Assembly (NCBI GenBank): GCA_036250225.1
Contig: JAPZLL010000019.1
Coordinates: forward strand, 496,001 to 560,000
Direction: 5' to 3'
Length of the DNA: 64,000 nucleotides
Source of the DNA: Cercophora sp. LCS_1
Lineage: Eukaryota; Ascomycota; Sordariomycetes; Sordariales; Lasiosphaeriaceae
The translations under genes and the position numbers were made by a program. The notes under the pieces are model-generated. The model searched no databases and had not been told where the DNA came from. It saw only the letters and a list, made by a program, of their open reading frames with translations. The stretch's first letter is position 1. Each line of letters starts with the position of its first letter. Below, piece after piece: positions 21,884 through 31,954 of this stretch.

Positions 21884-23205
21884 CTAGGGCTCGAGGTGGG
21901 ACCACTCGGGTATGGCCTTGATCTGCTGCCACATAAACTTTTCGAGCTTGTTGGCCGACTTTGCATACGGCGTCGTCTCGTTGTTGTACTTGCGACAGTT
22001 GTCGAAGATGAGCTTGGCGTCTCGGATGAAATCCTCGGGCGTCGCGTATTGGTCGGCCTCGAGCTTAGATTCCATCGTCGATAAGTCCATCGGTTCCTTG
22101 ATCACGTCGTAGTAGTCGGTGACGTCATCTTTGTTGACGGGCATCAGGAAGGGCCAGCTGCTCGCCTGGTTCTGCAAGTCGTTGAGTAGGTGGAGCAGCT
22201 GGTTGTAATTCGGCCCGTGGCGTGGCTGGCGCGCGAGCTCGTCCATATCGGGGGACCAGCCTGACGCGCGGATGGCCTCGATAGAAAGTGGGTTGATCGG
22301 GGTGACGCCATTCTTCCACTGCTTGGGCGGCTGGTGGATTATGTGAGACTTTGAGAAGGCGCGAATCTTAGCCTGCACGCACTCCTTTTGCTTAAGGAGC
22401 ATGCGGCCCATTTCGAGGTAGCGGATCCGCGGCAGCATCGAGCACTGCATGATAGTGCCGCCTTCGTAATCCTTGATATAGCCCATCCAGACCGGCTTAT
22501 CAAGCGTGATTTCTTTGGTAAAACCTTGCTTCTTGAAGTAGCCAATAGCATAGTTATCCGCGTATGTGAGAAAGTGCATCACATCCGAGGTCGCCTTAAC
22601 GTAGTCCTTCAGATGCGACATCAGATGCGCGCCATAGCCTTTGACTTGTTGGTCGGAGCTAATAGCGCAAAACACAATCTCAGCAAATTTTCGTCCCTTG
22701 AATGGCCGGTAGGTAATGCCTCCTACAACCTCCAGCGGCTTCTTCACTATAGCGATCGACAAATGGGTGCGGTCGTAGACGAGGCGCGCAATATAGTCCT
22801 TGGGCATCTTGGGAAGTTGCTTTTGGAAAATACACTTGAGTCCTGTCAGGATGATGAGACTCTCGCGCTCGTTGTCGTTGTTCACGACGCGGAACTCGAT
22901 CTCGCCGTTGCGCTCCTCGATGACAGCCGGCTGCGGTGACTCAGAGTCAGTTTTGGGACAGCGAAGAGTAGAAATGGGAGATCCTACTTTCTCAGGGAAG
23001 GGGATAGCGGGTACTTTCAGAGGCTTCTTGTCTGGCTCTTCAGTCTCAGTGTGCTTGATTCGCTTCGACGCCGCGGGCGAAGAAGGCTCGTCGGTGGCCT
23101 TGCGCTTTCCGTCTGCGCTTGTCAGCATCGCTGCGCGTGAATTCTGGTATGTGCGCGCAAGGAATGGAAATGTTTTTTGATGGAACACTTACTTTCGTCC
23201 TTCAT
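21884..23205 (-). CDS. GCN5: histone acetyltransferase GCN5, SAGA/ADA catalytic subunit (413 aa)
   Basis: GCN5 acetylates lysines of histone H3 as part of SAGA and ADA complexes in the nucleus. A 13-base first exon (23193-23205) carries MKDE and splices over an 80-base intron to the main exon (21884-23112), giving MKDENGKRKATDEP. Residues 1-70 are a variable basic/Ser region. The GNAT domain spans about 75-235, with catalytic Glu in KFAEIVFCAI (about E149) and the acetyl-CoA loop QQVKGYGAHLM. A linker precedes the C-terminal bromodomain (about 305-405) with DYYDVIKEPMDL and FDNCRKYNNE. The ending EWSHLEP then TAG matches the normal GCN5 terminus. An ATG in the intron (23188) would give a wrong N-terminus. 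OST5 is divergent, 358 bases away. Confidence 0.97.
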
Positions 23206-23563
23206 CTTGATGGCGCCGGCCGCTCTCGCGATGCAGCGACGGCGTTGCGATCCTGAGCCTGTCGTCGCCGAAAGTGGCGATGGATGTTGGGGAGGCGCTC
23301 AAGTGGGGCGCGCTAGCAATTCGTGGGGCGTTGCAGGGCTGATGGACAGGGGCCGCCTGAAACCAAAAGACGCTAAACTCTTTTCAGCTTCGAACACCTT
23401 TGTGCTTCTGACCAGCGACCGCGATTGAGCTTGGACGTGTGAAGCTGTCTTCCTTGCCTTCGCAACATCGCCGATGACGACGAATCATCCAGACTTACTC
23501 TTGTAAAGTGTTGACCACGCCACCCGAACGCTGGAACCGCCAACGAACACTCAACCCAAGCAC

Positions 23564-23904
23564 ATGGATTCATCACTGCATGAGGTTTGGCAAGCCGCAT
23601 CTGGCAGGCCATTCGTCCCCACTATCGGCAAGGACAGCCAGTTCTTCTACGCCTCCCTCCTCGTCATCTTGGGTCTTGGATTGAGCGGTGCTTTTGCCCT
23701 CAGTATGTATAGAATGCGGCACCAAGTTGCAATGTACATGGCTTACCAGCAATCCAGACCGGTCTCTCGTCAATCTCCCTCTGCTCGGTGTCCCGGCATC
23801 ACTTGCCCTCGCGTATGCCCCCCCTCTCAAGGTGTTTGTCTGGCGCTGACATAGACAGGTTTGGTGTGGTATACATGTTTTGCGCGGTCGGAGTATACGT
23901 CTAA
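23564..23904 (+). CDS. OST5: oligosaccharyltransferase subunit OST5 (79 aa)
   Basis: OST5 is a small ER membrane subunit of the complex that transfers glycans to Asn during N-glycosylation. It is hidden by two introns. Exons 23564-23702, 23758-23812 and 23859-23904 join to MDSSLHEVWQAASGRPFVP, a first membrane segment (FFYASLLVILGLGLSGAFAL), the loop NRSLVNLPLLGVPAS and a second membrane segment ending VVYMFCAVGVYV. Two helices, the LP..G.PASLA motif and the length of about 80 residues match the OST5/TMEM258 family. All phases close. The next gene (RAD1) follows on the same strand after 115 bases. Confidence 0.93.
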
Positions 23905-24019
23905 GATACCCTGGGAAGCCCTCCCGCTCTGTACCAATAGACCAATCCAAAAGCAATCCGGGTCCCAAACCCTTCACTTGACTCTTGTTTCCGATTCTTG
24001 AACATCTACATTACCCATC

Positions 24020-25085
24020 ATGGAGTTCTCTGCCCCCAGGACGAGGCCGATACTTCGCGCCGTTACGAGCTCCACCCGGCCCCTTTACCAACTCCTCAAG
24101 GCGATTAGTTTCACCAATAAAGTACACGTTGAAATAACGAGCAACGGCCTCCGTTTCGCCGCCGACCATGCTCGAGTGATGCAGGGTAAGCCTCTCGCTT
24201 TCGTCAACCAATCATCACTGACCCCTGCTAGGAGTCGCACACTGGAGCAAGCCCCTTTTTACCAGTTATACCACCAACCTCCCGGCTCCTCCCACACAAG
24301 ATGACGATGAGGATTCCGATTCAGAGCCCTCCGTCCCCTCCTTCCAGATCTCTCTCCCGGCCCTTCTTGAAACCCTCCAAATATTTGGGGCCAACGATGC
24401 TGCCGCCCGCCAACTCAAGTCTGAGACAGACCCTTACCGCTCCAAGCTCCCTGGCTACAAGTCCGATGCCTTCTCCAGTCACGTCATCGGCATGATAGAC
24501 ACTTGTTCGCTCTCGTACACTGCAGAGGGAGAACCCTTCAGCGTCGTACTCCAGGAAACCGGTGTCAAAACCACATGTAATCTCATCACTTACGTCCCCG
24601 AGGTGCCCGACGACATCCCGTTCGATGTAGAGGACCTCTCTTTCAAGATCATCACCCAAGCCCGTGTCCTGCTTGATGTCCTGGCTGAGATCGGACCGTC
24701 TCAGCCCGAGAAATTGACCATCACGACCTCACGGAGAGAGCCATATTTGCAACTCTCGAGTTCCGGAGGTCTGGGATCGAGCTCGGTGGATTTTGCAAAC
24801 GGGAAGGAATTACTGGAGACCTTTACTGTGCGGGAGAAGTGGAAGCAGACATTCAAGTTTGACATGATCAAGTCGGCAAGCGAAGCAATGAAGATTGCGA
24901 GCAAAGTCAGTATTAGGGGAGATAAGCAAGGGGTGTTAAGCATGCAGTTCATGGTGGAGGTGGAGGGAGCTGGCTTGAGCTTCCTGGACTTTCGGTTTGT
25001 GCCGTATGCTGAGAACGATGATGAGTATGAGAAGGGCGAAGACGAGGAGGAGGAGGATGAGGAAGGTGAAGGAGAGGAACTTTGA
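24020..25085 (+). CDS. rad1: RAD1-type 9-1-1 checkpoint clamp subunit (339 aa)
   Basis: The protein belongs to the Rad1/Rec1/Rad17 family, the PCNA-like ring subunit that with Rad9 and Hus1 marks damaged DNA and activates the checkpoint kinase. Two exons (24020-24185 and 24232-25085) close in phase through an intron ending CTGCTAG. Family landmarks are LYQLLKAISFTNKVHVEIT with GLRFAADHARVMQG near the N-terminus, a Ser/Asp/Glu insert (DDDEDSDSEP) around residue 80, the central SLPALLETLQIFGAN, and in the second half DLSFKIITQARVL and a closing FLDFRFVPYAE. A strongly acidic tail (Asp/Glu from about 318) ends the protein. Note that S. cerevisiae RAD1 is an unrelated nuclease; the name here follows S. 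pombe and human. Confidence 0.93.
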
Positions 25086-25153
25086 TTTTGTGGATTTTGT
25101 CGGGGTGTAGCTAATCTGGTTTGCTGTTGGGCAGAATGCGGCGATAATGTTTC

Positions 25154-25926
25154 TCACATCCTCTCACAGGGACTGAAGTTGAACGTGCCATCTTGCTCAC
25201 CACTCGGTGAGCCCTGCTCCTTCGGCTCCTTGCGAGGTCGTCCTCTTCGTCTCGTTCCCGGTTGTCGACACGACTGGTAATGAGCCTCATGGTCTGCTAG
25301 ATCGAGTGACGCGGATCCGCACCAGCATCGAAAGAGACCAGTCTTGAGACACTTTGCCTTTTGGGTGTTGTCTTCTGTGGTGATCCTGTCGAGGGAATTC
25401 CCGACCGCACGCACATGCATATACCGGTGTAGAGTTGGATATGTGGACTTTGGTAGTCTTGAGATGACGGTTAAGAGACCGGGCGTTGGCGAAAGCGTGA
25501 CATTCAGGACGACCGCAATGGTACGTCTTGGGCGTGCGCTTCCGGTGCCGATGCTCCCTGGGCTGGATTAGATGTTTACTACAAGGAGAAGTGGTGGTCT
25601 TACTCTAGTTGTTTACCCTGCTTGAACTGGTCGCCACATTCGGAGGTTCCATCTCTTTGAGAGATTGGGAAGTCACCTGCGTCTTTACCTGGGCTTGAGG
25701 CAACCGGACATTCCGAATTTTCTCCGGGTGTATCGACCGAGTTGAAGGGATGGGGGTCGAGCGACAACTCGACGACGGCGGATTGGGGAAGTGCCTCAAA
25801 AACCCAATCAAGAAAATTGGGTTGCAAGCTAGGGTTCATGTGAAAGGGGCCTAGGTCAGAGGGAACGTTGACATTTTCGTTGTCGAGCAGAACACCGTAG
25901 GGGTTTGGCTCACATAGCCAGACCAT
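25154..25926 (-). CDS. C2H2 zinc-finger protein, apparently frameshifted
   Basis: This is a probable DNA-binding protein. Exon 1 (25604-25926) starts at an ATG with C at -3 and splices over 46 bases, with a CTAAT branch, to exon 2 beginning at 25557. The join gives a basic EHRHRKRTPK stretch, then finger 1 (YHCGRPECHAFANARSLNRH) and finger 2 (YACACGREFPRQDHHRRQH). In that frame translation stops at 25287 (197 aa). One base out of frame, right after finger 2, lies a third finger-like motif (FRCWCGSASLDLADHEAHYQ, then SC) followed by an AT-hook-like RRRGRPRK, open to 25154. Either the gene carries a one-base frameshift, the assembly has an error, or the real product ends early. The N-terminal 100 residues are acidic and Pro/Ser rich. 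Confidence 0.55.
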
Positions 25927-27001
25927 TGGCAAGCAGGCGGCCCAGTCACCTCACCCAGCGTGATCAAGACCCGGAGCCGTGGCCTTCTCATCTTGCTCAA
26001 AGAAGTAGGTATCGGGGTCCTTTTACATTCATCTATGCTGCCAGCGGGCGAGAGTCGGTTCATTAGATCTGAATGCGATTCAAGTTCAACTGGATCCAGC
26101 AAGGAAACGTGAAATCCCCAAAACATGGTGTTGACCAACTAATGCAGAGGTCCATATCTACTTTTTGGGGGGGCCAATCAGCGCTTGTTTTTTCCATTCC
26201 GTTGGACAATTCTCGCTTCCCGTTCTGTAAGACATCCTCCGCGCATGCGGTGTTTGCGCGCCCAGAAACGGGGGCGCTGCAGTTGACGTTGCGTCCAACA
26301 CCCATTCCCTTGGTCTTCTTCCGAAAAGGGCCTCGCTGGGGTGGGACCTTTGGGCCATTGTTTGGACGGGGCCTCTTCAAAGAGAAGTGACAAGCCTAAG
26401 CCAGTGGGCTCTGACAACAATGGCTTGGCTCCAATGGAACGGTGGTTGAACTGGAGGATGAACGAAGAACCCTGGCACAACATTCTCTCAGAGCCGAAGC
26501 AGCACGTGGGGGTGTTGCCGTTGGGCGAGCGGGGAAGAGCTGGAGCACCGGCGGTACACAGTGGCTCGACTACATCCTCGAAGTAGCCGGTCAATGTTGG
26601 AAAGACGGCGTTGGCCGTGGAGTTTTGGTACTAAACAGTTCAGCGCAGGAGCTTTGTATTGATAGGTACTTGGTCGAATCACCCCAATGCCAACTTGCCT
26701 CTTTCAGGAAAATGACCTGCCAGATACTGTCAATCCCTCAATTGCAGTCCCACGCAACAACAAACAGGTCCCAAGTTGTACGACATATGGGACACAAACA
26801 CTAATCCCCAACTCTCAGGGACGCTGTCGCGGCTGGATAGGGGTCTTTCTTCCCCGCTGACGTCACCCAACCTCGGCAGACCCCAACCGCGCATCCCGTC
26901 CCGAGGCGCACACCCCGCACCGCGATTCGGATTCGTCGATCACCACCACATCCGCCCCTGCAAACCGATATCCAGACCGCCTCGCGAGTCGCGACCTGAA
27001 G
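25927..27001. other. intergenic region
   Basis: No supportable gene is present. Opposed open frames of 105 codons at 26063-26390 do not look like known proteins. It serves as upstream region for both the C2H2 gene (-) and the CoA diphosphatase gene (+). Confidence 0.45.
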
Positions 27002-28160
27002 ATGAGCGGTTCCGTCGACCTAGGCGTAGCCTCGCAAGAAAAAGAGACCGAGACCCCCGTCCAAAGCGTCGGCGACGCCACCGTTCCCCCGCCAGACGTC
27101 GTCCTCCCCTCCGCGGTCCCGGAAGAAGAACAGGCTGACGAAACCCTCGAAGATAACGTCGGCGCATACTGGGACGCGGATAGCATGGCATCATTAAATG
27201 CAGCATCGGCGGTGTGTCCCCTTCCCAACACCCAATGCCCTCCCCCGTTTGGCGGGAGAACACGCAATTGACAGCCCCCAGGCCGCAATCGCCCGTCTCC
27301 GCGCTTACAAACCTCCACCCGCACCCATCTGGGACCGCCTCCACCTCACCCGGCGCGCGGCCGTGCTGCTCCTCCTCTTCGCCGACCGCCGCGGCGATTT
27401 GCGCGTGGTAATCACCATGCGCGCGGCCTCCCTCCGGAGTTTCTCCGGGCACGCCGCGTTCCCTGGCGGCAAAGCCGACTCAGTGTCCGAAACGCCGTAC
27501 CAGATCGCGCGACGCGAAGCATGGGAGGAGATCGGGCTCCCAATGGACGATGCGAAACTCCCTTCGCCGTTTCGAATTGAACATCTCTGTTATCTGCCTA
27601 TGAACTTGGCTAGGACGGAGCTGATCGTGCGCCCGTGTGTCGCGTTTTTGCATACGGATGGGAAGGGACGCGGGGAAGGGGGCTTGATTCCCAAGCTGGA
27701 TGCGAAAGAGGTTGCTGCGGTGTTTTCGGCGTCGTTCCACAATTTCTTGAGGGCTGATGATGAGGGGATTGCGAGGAAACCGCCGGGCAAGTGGTATGAG
27801 GGGAATTGGTTACAGTGGCATGATGAGCCGTGGAGGGTACATTATTTTGGAGTACCGGTTACAGATCAGAAGGTCGTGACCCCTGGGGGAGGTGATGGCG
27901 ACGCGCTCGCGGAGGAGAGGTTCAAAGTCTGGGGGATGACGGCGAGGATTTTGGTGGATGCGGCCATGATTGCCTATGGGGAGACGCCCGAGTTTGAGCA
28001 CCTTGGGCATTATGGGGATGAAGGGCTTATTCGTCAGCTGGATGAGTGGGGGCAGTTGGGGCCAAAGGTGAGGTCTGCTGCGCAGGAGGATGCAAAGGTC
28101 GTGAATGACGGGAGAGGGAGTGATGGGAAGAAGAATGGAGAGGGAGAGAGCAAGATATGA
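27002..28160 (+). CDS. PCD1: Nudix CoA diphosphatase, PCD1/NUDT7-like, with C-terminal SKI (362 aa)
   Basis: The enzyme should hydrolyse CoA (and CoA esters or oxidised CoA) to phosphopantetheine and 3',5'-ADP. Exons 27002-27211 and 27282-28160 join in phase so that SLNAASA is followed by AAIARLRAYKPP. The core (about residues 95-290) shows RRAAVLLLLF, FSGHAAFPGGKADSVSE and the Nudix helix ARREAWEEIGLP with its metal-binding Glu residues. The upstream FPGGK and following LPMNLARTELIVRPCVAFL fit the CoA-diphosphatase subgroup. The last three residues are SKI, a weak PTS1-type signal, which agrees with the peroxisomal location of yeast Pcd1. The N-terminal 70 residues are acidic and disordered. 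The gene converges with the copper transporter gene, leaving 89 bases. Confidence 0.92.
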
Positions 28161-28249
28161 TGTGGATTTGCTCTGGTGGCAGGCGGGCCAGGACCGGGCT
28201 ATATACTGTTGACGGGCGAGCTGGGCGATACTGGGCTCCATACCACACC

Positions 28250-29008
28250 TTAGTGGCAAGCCGTCTCCTTTGCAGCAGTAGTGCGGCCACCGAAGAGAAG
28301 GAAACCAATGCCAGCACCCACAGACACAGCAACCATGATCCAGCCGTTGTATGTCATGAAGATAAGCCTGTCCACGTCAATAACGCATCTTGGCCGGGCG
28401 TGGGAGACTCACATGATCATAAAAGCGTAAAAGTTCTGAATCCCATACAGCACCGACTTGATGAGATGCGCCCGTCGCGTCACCTCGTCCTTGTTTTGCC
28501 CTGGTCGGAGGAAGAAGGGGGTAGTCTCAGCAACAGGTTCCACTTCATCATCAATGGATCCGTCGCCTCCAAGGAACGCGCAAGGCAGCATCTTAGCGGG
28601 ACGCACACTCCAGGGCAAGCAACATAGGGAACATGGGAGGGAAAGGGATGGGATGAATACTTACGGGGCACCGTCTCAAGACGCTTGTTGGCCGAGGCCT
28701 CGTAGCGCCGGATCCCCTCACGGAGGGCCTCGTACCCCGCGGTGATGGCCACGACGCCGAGAAGCGTAAAGACGAGAGACAGCGGAGACGTGATTTGCCA
28801 TTGACGGAAGACGACGCAGACGTTCCGCCAATCCCAGGTGAAGAGCATCTTTGATGGGTCAGCTGTCGATTGAGAGATGAACCGGTGGGCTACAAACGTT
28901 CATGCTGCACTTGGCTGGGCCATCCATGCCCGGCATGCCGTGGTCGCCGTGATCCATGTCGCCGTGTCCCATCATGTGATGAGAGTGATCGTGATGTGCG
29001 TGGTCCAT
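28250..29008 (-). CDS. CTR-family copper transporter (188 aa)
   Basis: This trimeric channel takes up Cu(I). Four exons (28898-29008, 28665-28848, 28413-28566, 28250-28367) close in phase. The start sits in a perfect context (ACCATGG). Residues 1-37 are His/Met/Asp rich (HHDHSHHMMGHGDMDHGDHG), a copper-gathering N-terminus. Three membrane segments follow: one in VFTLLGVVAITAGYEAL, one in FYAFMIMLIFMTYNGW carrying the MxxxM copper motif (MLIFM), and one in MVAVSVGAGIGFLLFGG carrying GxxxG-type packing. A short TTAAKETACH tail ends in Cys-His, as often in CTR proteins. The short size and His/Met-rich start resemble Ctr2/Ctr3-type transporters; plasma membrane versus vacuole I cannot decide. Confidence 0.93.
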
Positions 29009-29507
29009 GGTGATTCTGTGGGTTTGTAGATGATGAGAGTAATTCGGATTGAAGAAGGTGCTGCGAGAGATGTCGTTGATATGCAGTTGATGACAGCGTG
29101 GTGAGCTGTTTCGAGCTGATTTCACGGTGGTTCAGCACAGGGAGGCGCATGCAGGGGAACCCGGTCCCCAACCACAGACGGCTACACTAACGCCCCGGGC
29201 GTGGGGCGGTTTCACCTTCTCGATCGCGCCGTCATCTGCCGTTTGGCGGGGTTGGCGGGGTAAGGGTTCGCGAATGGTGCTGGGTAGTGTGAGCGACCGG
29301 AGGGAATAACTAAAATACACGTTTCGCCGGTGCTAGAAGCATTAAAAGAAGCAGGCGAGACTGCTGTCTGCTTAGAAACCACCGCGAAGGAAGAAAAGCC
29401 GACGATTCCCGCTCCTCACCAAGCGTTCCCCAATAAGAGGGGAGCAACCCACTAAATCAGGTCATTGACAGGCTTCCCCAAACAGCTTCACAAGAACAGA
29501 CTCAAAA
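29009..29507. promoter_or_regulatory. shared divergent promoter of CTR and BNA1
   Basis: Some 499 bases separate the start codons of the copper transporter (-) and the 3-hydroxyanthranilate dioxygenase (+). No gene fits here, so both promoters and leaders lie in it. I found no clear copper-response element. Confidence 0.5.
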
Positions 29508-30141
29508 ATGCTCTCGACGCCAGTAAACTTGCCCAAGTGGTATGTTTTGGTGTATCAATTGACATAACGTGCTAACGTTTACCAAGGCTCGATGAGAACT
29601 CGCATCTTCTCAAGCCCCCAATCAACAACTTTTGCGTTTACAATGAGGGCTTTACAGTCATGGTGAGTGCCCTGTTCTCATTGGAAGACATTCACTGAAA
29701 GTGCAGGTTGTCGGCGGCCCCAATGCACGAACAGACTATCACATCAACCAAACGCCCGAGTGGTTCTACCAATACAAGGGCGCCATGATGCTGAAGGTCG
29801 TTGATGACGGCGTGTTCCGTGACATCATCATCCGCGAGGGAGACATGTTTTTGTTACCACCCAACACACCGCACAACCCTGTACGCTTCGCCGACACTGT
29901 GGGCGTTGTCCTCGAGCAGAAGCGGCCCGAAGACTCGGTTGACCGCATGCGGTGGTACTGCCAGAGCTGCAAGGAGATTGTGCACGAGGCAGCTTTCCAC
30001 TGCACTGATTTGGGCACGCAAATCAAGGAGGCCGTTGAAGCGTTCAAGGGGAGCAATGAGCTGCGGACATGCAAGAATTGCGGCGAGATTGCCGACTGGT
30101 GCCCCAAGCCAGGCTCTATCCAGGACCCAAACAAGGAGTAA
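29508..30141 (+). CDS. BNA1: 3-hydroxyanthranilate 3,4-dioxygenase (180 aa)
   Basis: The iron enzyme opens the ring of 3-hydroxyanthranilate to the precursor of quinolinate, in de novo NAD synthesis from tryptophan (kynurenine pathway), in the cytosol. Exons 29508-29539, 29587-29662 and 29707-30141 close in phase. The cupin core shows DYHINQTPEWFYQYKGAM, with the His and Glu that bind Fe(II), and EGDMFLLPPNTPHNP with the second His. The C-terminal part holds two Cys pairs (CQSC and CKNCGEIADWC), the rubredoxin-like metal site found in bacterial and fungal forms. The size of about 180 residues is typical. The gene converges with the FAH-family gene, with 85 bases between them. Confidence 0.96.
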
Positions 30142-30226
30142 ACGACGTTTGGAGATCATGTGCGAGTCTTGCCTCGTCTAGCCTATATGTGCATCATGTG
30201 TAGTCTACATTCATAGGACAAGTCAT

Positions 30227-31049
30227 TTACGTCTCTGCGAAGACATATGAGCTCGTGGACTCTTCAACGCCGACCTCGATCTTAGCCTCTTCGAGCTCTT
30301 TGCCGTCGATCTTGATGCCCGCGCGCATGATATCGCCAGGAACAACCGGGCCAACACCCTTGGGGGTACCGGTGATGACGATATCGCCTTCTTCGAGAGT
30401 CATGACCTTGGAGATGTCGCTGAGAATGCGGGGAATGCGAAAAAGCATCAGCTCGGTCGAGTCGTTCTGGCGGACCTCGTTGTTGACCGTGAGGTAGAGC
30501 TCAATCTTGTGAGGATCCGGGATTGCCGACTTCTCAATGAGCTTGCTCATGGGGAGGAAGGTGTCGAAGCCCTTGGAGATGTCCCACGGGAGACCCTTCT
30601 TCTTGGCCTCATTCTGGATGTTCCTGGCTGTCATGTCGATGCTGAGAGCATACTCTGTGACTGTTTAGTGAGGGTCGGAAACTCGGATGAAGCACTCACT
30701 GTCAACAGCATCCAGTGCCGTCTGCTCGTCGGTGGCCTCGAGGTCCCTGAGACGCTTGCCGATGATGAGCGCCAGCTCCACCTCATAGTGAAGGTTGACG
30801 CCTTTGGGCTGAATCACAGGGCCCTCGCCCGGAAGCAGAATGGACGATGGCGGCTTGAGAAAGAAGAACGGCTGCTTAGGGCGGGCGCTGTTCAACTCGG
30901 CGATATGGTCCCTGGTAGCGGGGTTAGTGGATGCCGATCGAATCCCAGGACAAAGAGGGTATGACAAGTTGTGAGGCTAAGAGACAGAGTACACACGCAT
31001 AGTTGCGGCCAATGCAGACTACTTTGCTTGCCTTCTTGAGGGACGCCAT
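30227..31049 (-). CDS. fumarylacetoacetate hydrolase-family protein, FAHD1-like (230 aa)
   Basis: This family hydrolyses acylpyruvates or decarboxylates oxaloacetate in mitochondria or cytosol. Exons 30997-31049, 30700-30911 and 30227-30654 join in phase. Landmarks are KVVCIGRNYADHIAELN at the N-terminus, PFFFLKPPSSIL, the metal-binding LHYEVELALIIG (the two Glu) with the later Asp in YALSIDMTARNIQ, KGFDTFLPMS and ITGTPKGVGPV. The short form without the long N-terminal domain of true fumarylacetoacetase indicates the FAHD1/acylpyruvase group. I see no strong mitochondrial presequence. The second intron acceptor was chosen at TCACAG because it alone gives DKYALSIDMT. Confidence 0.93.
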
Positions 31050-31954
31050 AGTAGCAATTCCTCTCCGTACCAGCACCATGTTTGCGGTGTTGCTATCTGG
31101 CTACACGGGGTATATATGTATGCCCGCACTCGGGGTTACGACGGCTGGAGGAATAAAAGGATAATACGATTGTCCAGTAGGAGGGGTTCCCCAATACGCC
31201 GCGTTTCGGTATCCAATGGGTAAATCAACCAAGCCAATGCAAAACGGAAGTTGGGGTGCAGCTTGACGGGAGCACGCTATTCTTGGCCCAGCAGCTCGGA
31301 GCTATCGATGGAGTCGGGAAACATCGGCCGGCGGACCCCGATATCTGCAAATACCATCCACCAGGAAACGAAAATAAAAAGTCCACAAAACCCACAACCG
31401 CGCCTTTGTCACAAGTTCGGAAGTGGCGCCAAGGGCAACATGGATGCCGGCCCGCTGAAGGGTCACCAGGCTAAAACCGTGGAGTGGGGGCACCCTAGCG
31501 CTCCGTGCACCTGACGGAGGATGTCAGGGAGCGCACAGATGCGACAGAGCCCTACCGCGTGGGGCCCGGAGGGAATTGCTCGCTGTCGGGCCCGCTTCAA
31601 ACCCCGCTGAACAAAGCACTGGACACTGTGGTGACGTTCTGCCGCTGGCGCTCTTGTGCGGCCCTCCATCTTCACCTCCTTTTGGCAGGACAAAACTGAC
31701 ACTGTGTCGGAACGGGAATGTTAAATTTGGAGGCTCAGCCTTGCGCAGCCCGGGATTTCGCGAGTTTTTGCAACAACATACGTCGCAGCTTCTGCGCTCA
31801 ACATACCGCCAATCTTCAACTCTATCAACGACTTTCACATTGTCGCTACAACCAAGCACGGCAACCCCAGTGCCCCGCGTTCCCAGTTACGCCCTTGATA
31901 CATGGTGTCGACACAAACTTGCGTTATATGCCGACCTGATCCAGAGCAGCCAAG
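31050..31954. other. intergenic region between divergent genes
   Basis: No gene is visible in 900 bases. The last 150 bases before 31955 read as leader of the next gene. Open frames here are short and unrecognised. Confidence 0.5.
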
